From CAYMRB01 sp964392615 (lineage in GTDB: Bacteria > Planctomycetota > UBA8108), in contig CAYMRB010000020.1 of NCBI GenBank assembly GCA_964392615.1, positions 1 through 43,007 of the forward strand: 43,007 nucleotides of DNA. Reading direction: 5' to 3'. The notes beneath the pieces are model-generated. The model was not told where the DNA came from and ran no database searches. It was given only the letters and a program-made list of their open reading frames with translations. The position numbers and the translations under genes are program-made. This document shows positions 40,668-43,007 of the stretch, in pieces (positions within the stretch are counted from its first letter, which is position 1; every line of letters begins with the position of its first letter).

Positions 40668-43007
40668 CCCGCGCCAACGCCGGCGTGCCGCCGTGGGCTC
40701 CGACGCCGCGGTGGAGGCCGCTCTGCAAGCCGCGCACGGCGTCGTGACGCCGAAGCACAGGCGCGTCTGGCCGTGGGTGCTCGTCTCGCAGGCCGTCGTG
40801 CTGATCGGTGGCTACCTGGCGATGCCCCTCTTCACGACGCAGCTGTTCTTCGACCGCGACGCCGCGGAAGCCGAGGAGGCGGCGGTCGCCGAGAGAGCTC
40901 GAGCCTACCGGGAGCGAGAGGAGGCAGAGCGCGCCCAGCGCGAGATTCAAGAGGAGCACCTCGAGCCCCTCAGGAAGCAGGAGCGAGAGAAGCGACGCAA
41001 AGAGGCCCTCGACCACGTGCGAGAGCTGGAGGCCATCGCCGAGCGCATGCGCGAGAAGCGCGACGAGCAGTTGTCCAGGCTGTTGGACGTCCCCCCGGCG
41101 GTCGTTCCTGAAGCGGAGCGAATCGAGCTGGCGAAGGCTCTCGACGAGTTCGCCTCGGTCTCCGCCGGCATCGAGGCCAACGAGAAGATCGAGGACCGAG
41201 AAGCCTACGGAAGGGCGGCGGACGAGCTGCTCGCCCGGGCCGAGGCCACCCGACGCAAGGCCAACGAGCCGTCCGGCCTGGACCCCGGGGACCGCGATGC
41301 CATGAGCGAGCGGCTGACCGATACCGAGTCGAGCCTGAAGACCCTGCAAGATGCCAACCGTGATTCCTGGGCGGGAGATGTCAGTTCGGAGCTGGACGCT
41401 GCCCAGCAGATGGTGAACCTGCTGCGCCACGTGCCTGGCCTGGTGCAGCAGGCCCAGCGACAGCAGCACCTGGCCGACACCCGAATGAAGCAGCAACGCG
41501 ACCGGCTCCTCGAGGAGATCCGGCGTGAGGTGGACCGCATCAAGCAGTCTCACCGCGGGCTGCTTTCACAGAGGACTCACTCGCCCGAGGTGGGCGAGCT
41601 GGCCGAGGCGCTCGACGCCATGCAGCAGACCAGCCAGCAACAGAGAGCCGAAGACCGCTGGGACCCGTCCGAGCTCGAGGAGGCGTTCGACGATCTGAAG
41701 GCGGCCGCCGACGAATCCAAGGGGCACATCCGCGACATCCACGACCTGGGCGATCAGCGCCACACCCAGGGGCTGGCGGGGACCCTCGACCAACAGCGAC
41801 GGCAGGCCGACCATCAGCGGAAGCAGTGGGAACAGTTGAAGAGTAGGCAAGCCGCCGAAGCCCAGCGCAGCGACGGAGCGGCGACCGCCGAGAAGCACGC
41901 TGCGGAGCGAGACCGCCAGTTGCATCGCATCCGGAACGAATGGCGGAACGCGGCGAAGCAGTTGAATGACAAGGCCGCGCGCTCCACAGCCGCTCTCAAG
42001 CCGGGATCCACCGCAGAGCCCCGCGACCCCGACCTGGCCGAGGTCAGGGATGGCCTCCGGCAATTGGATGCCCAGAGCCAGCGCATGCTCGACGACGGCG
42101 GGCTCGATCCTGACAGCATGACCGCGCAGCTGAACGCTCGCAGCAAGAGCCTCGGCGAGCTCAAGCAGTCCACCACGCGCCTCAACCAGACGCAGAAGAA
42201 GATGCAGAACGGCGTGTCGAAGGACGAAGCGGCCCGGCTGGATCGCAACCTCGCCAACCTGGCCAAGAACCTGGGACGCAAGGGCCAGGACATCGCACGG
42301 CAGGCCGCGCGATACGAGCAAGCGGTCGAGCGCCAGAAGGCGGGGCTGCAGACGGCGCTCGACGGCATCAAGACGGCCACGACCGAGGCGACCGGACTCG
42401 ACAGCTCCGAGGCCGAGTCCATCGCCGAGACTCTGACGCCCGTGCCGGATACGGCCGCCGAGCTGCTCGACGATCAGGCCGTCGGACAGACCTTCACCGA
42501 CCGGATCGCTCGCGCCCAGCAGCAGGCCCGCGAGTGGCTCGACAGGGCATCGGGAGCCGCGCCGCTGCGGCAGCAACAGATGGCCGAGGCCCGCCAGAAA
42601 CTTCGCGTGTTATCCGAGGCCATGGCGGAGGCCGGCTTCTCCCGGCAGAATGCCGACGCCGCTGCCGCCCTGCTCGACGAACCGCCACTCGACAGCTCCG
42701 CGTTCGACCTGAGCAGCCTGGAAGGCGCCGTGAGTGCGGCCGAAGCGATGCACGACCGCGTCGAAGGCGACTTTCAGGCCATCCGCGCCGCCGACATCGC
42801 GGCCCGCACCGGCCAGTCCTTCGAGCACATGAAGCGCCTGGCCGACTCGAGCACAGACCAGGGCTCTGCAATCGAGGTTCCCGATGCCGGAACCGGGATC
42901 GACACAGTCGGAGACCTCAACTCCTATCGCGATGCTATGGACGCGGCCGTCGCCCAGACCGAGGGGCTCGCCCAGAGCGCGCGCACGATGCAGCGCCAGG
43001 CGCTGGG
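40645..43007 (+). CDS. Giant TolA-like coiled-coil membrane protein (partial, runs off window)
   Basis: This starts at ATG 40645, overlapping the end of the second ExbD gene by 23 bases, and stays open to the end of the window (at least 787 residues). A cytoplasmic stretch of about 48 residues is followed by one membrane helix ('WPWVLVSQAVVLIGGYLAMP'). The rest is almost entirely charged, Gln/Ala/Arg-rich coiled coil ('EREKRRKEALDHVRELEAI', 'QRQQHLADTRMKQQRDRLLEE'), like a greatly enlarged TolA arm. TolA links a TolQR-type motor to the outer envelope, so this is the probable output partner of the ExbB-ExbD-ExbD motor upstream. The C-terminal domain that would reveal its target lies outside the window. 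I do not recognise a named family. Confidence 0.85.
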   Translation, partial: MTKTTTDSPRQRRRAAVGSDAAVEAALQAAHGVVTPKHRRVWPWVLVSQAVVLIGGYLAMPLFTTQLFFDRDAAEAEEAAVAERARAYREREEAERAQREIQEEHLEPLRKQEREKRRKEALDHVRELEAIAERMREKRDEQLSRLLDVPPAVVPEAERIELAKALDEFASVSAGIEANEKIEDREAYGRAADELLARAEATRRKANEPSGLDPGDRDAMSERLTDTESSLKTLQDANRDSWAGDVSSELDAAQQMVNLLRHVPGLVQQAQRQQHLADTRMKQQRDRLLEEIRREVDRIKQSHRGLLSQRTHSPEVGELAEALDAMQQTSQQQRAEDRWDPSELEEAFDDLKAAADESKGHIRDIHDLGDQRHTQGLAGTLDQQRRQADHQRKQWEQLKSRQAAEAQRSDGAATAEKHAAERDRQLHRIRNEWRNAAKQLNDKAARSTAALKPGSTAEPRDPDLAEVRDGLRQLDAQSQRMLDDGGLDPDSMTAQLNARSKSLGELKQSTTRLNQTQKKMQNGVSKDEAARLDRNLANLAKNLGRKGQDIARQAARYEQAVERQKAGLQTALDGIKTATTEATGLDSSEAESIAETLTPVPDTAAELLDDQAVGQTFTDRIARAQQQAREWLDRASGAAPLRQQQMAEARQKLRVLSEAMAEAGFSRQNADAAAALLDEPPLDSSAFDLSSLEGAVSAAEAMHDRVEGDFQAIRAADIAARTGQSFEHMKRLADSSTDQGSAIEVPDAGTGIDTVGDLNSYRDAMDAAVAQTEGLAQSARTMQRQAL

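Noticed and set aside
1..43007. CRISPR arrays, tRNA or rRNA genes, transposases, integrases, prophage genes
   Set aside because: I looked for regular short repeats, cloverleaf-like sequences and recombinase or phage proteins and saw none, even at the truncated genes.

Overview
This is a high-GC bacterial window that looks like an uncultured or little-studied member of the Planctomycetota. The pointers are a planctomycete-type ECF sigma factor next to a Ser/Thr kinase with TPRs, an ECF sigma/FecR-LamG anti-sigma pair, large secreted FG-GAP proteins ending in a double GD.N.D...SDAV..L..LF.GG tag, and a Tat-exported Gfo/Idh/MocA oxidoreductase. The assignment rests on gene content only; no rRNA or tRNA gene was seen.

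Region 1 (1-16.9 kb) carries mostly secreted or surface proteins plus signalling genes. In order: the end of a malectin-domain protein, an alpha/beta hydrolase, a LuxR-type regulator convergent with a TPR-like protein, an FG-GAP propeller protein, a five-repeat PPC-like protein broken by one in-frame TAG, a subtilisin-like protease with FG-GAP repeats, a six-repeat cysteine-rich protein, and a Ser/Thr kinase joined out of frame to a truncated ECF sigma factor. Four of the secreted proteins share the same dockerin-like C-terminal tag.

Region 2 (17.1-38.8 kb) is a polysaccharide-utilisation locus. It encodes a GH127-like enzyme, a GH29 alpha-L-fucosidase, an ECF sigma factor with its FecR-LamG anti-sigma factor, a small secreted ORF coupled to a GH95 fucosidase, a 1066-residue modular protein with an unassigned catalytic core, a Gfo/Idh/MocA oxidoreductase, a Calx-beta protein, a GH43/GH117-like propeller enzyme with a discoidin-like domain, a 1580-residue fusion (esterase + SGNH hydrolase + GH95-like), and a truncated second propeller enzyme. 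No SusC/SusD pair and no sulfatase is present. Four copies of one promoter-like motif, GTGTCAC-N15/16-GACAADG, sit in front of the sigma gene itself, the GH127 gene, the GH29 gene and the GH95 operon. This suggests that the sigma factor, released by a polysaccharide-sensing anti-sigma factor, switches on the whole locus and its own gene.

Region 3 (38.85-43 kb) is a Tol/Exb-type operon: one ExbB/TolQ channel protein, two ExbD/TolR proteins with an identical transmembrane core, and a very long TolA-like coiled-coil protein that runs off the end of the window. It may power envelope transport or mechanics. Its adjacency to the utilisation locus suggests a link, but does not prove one.
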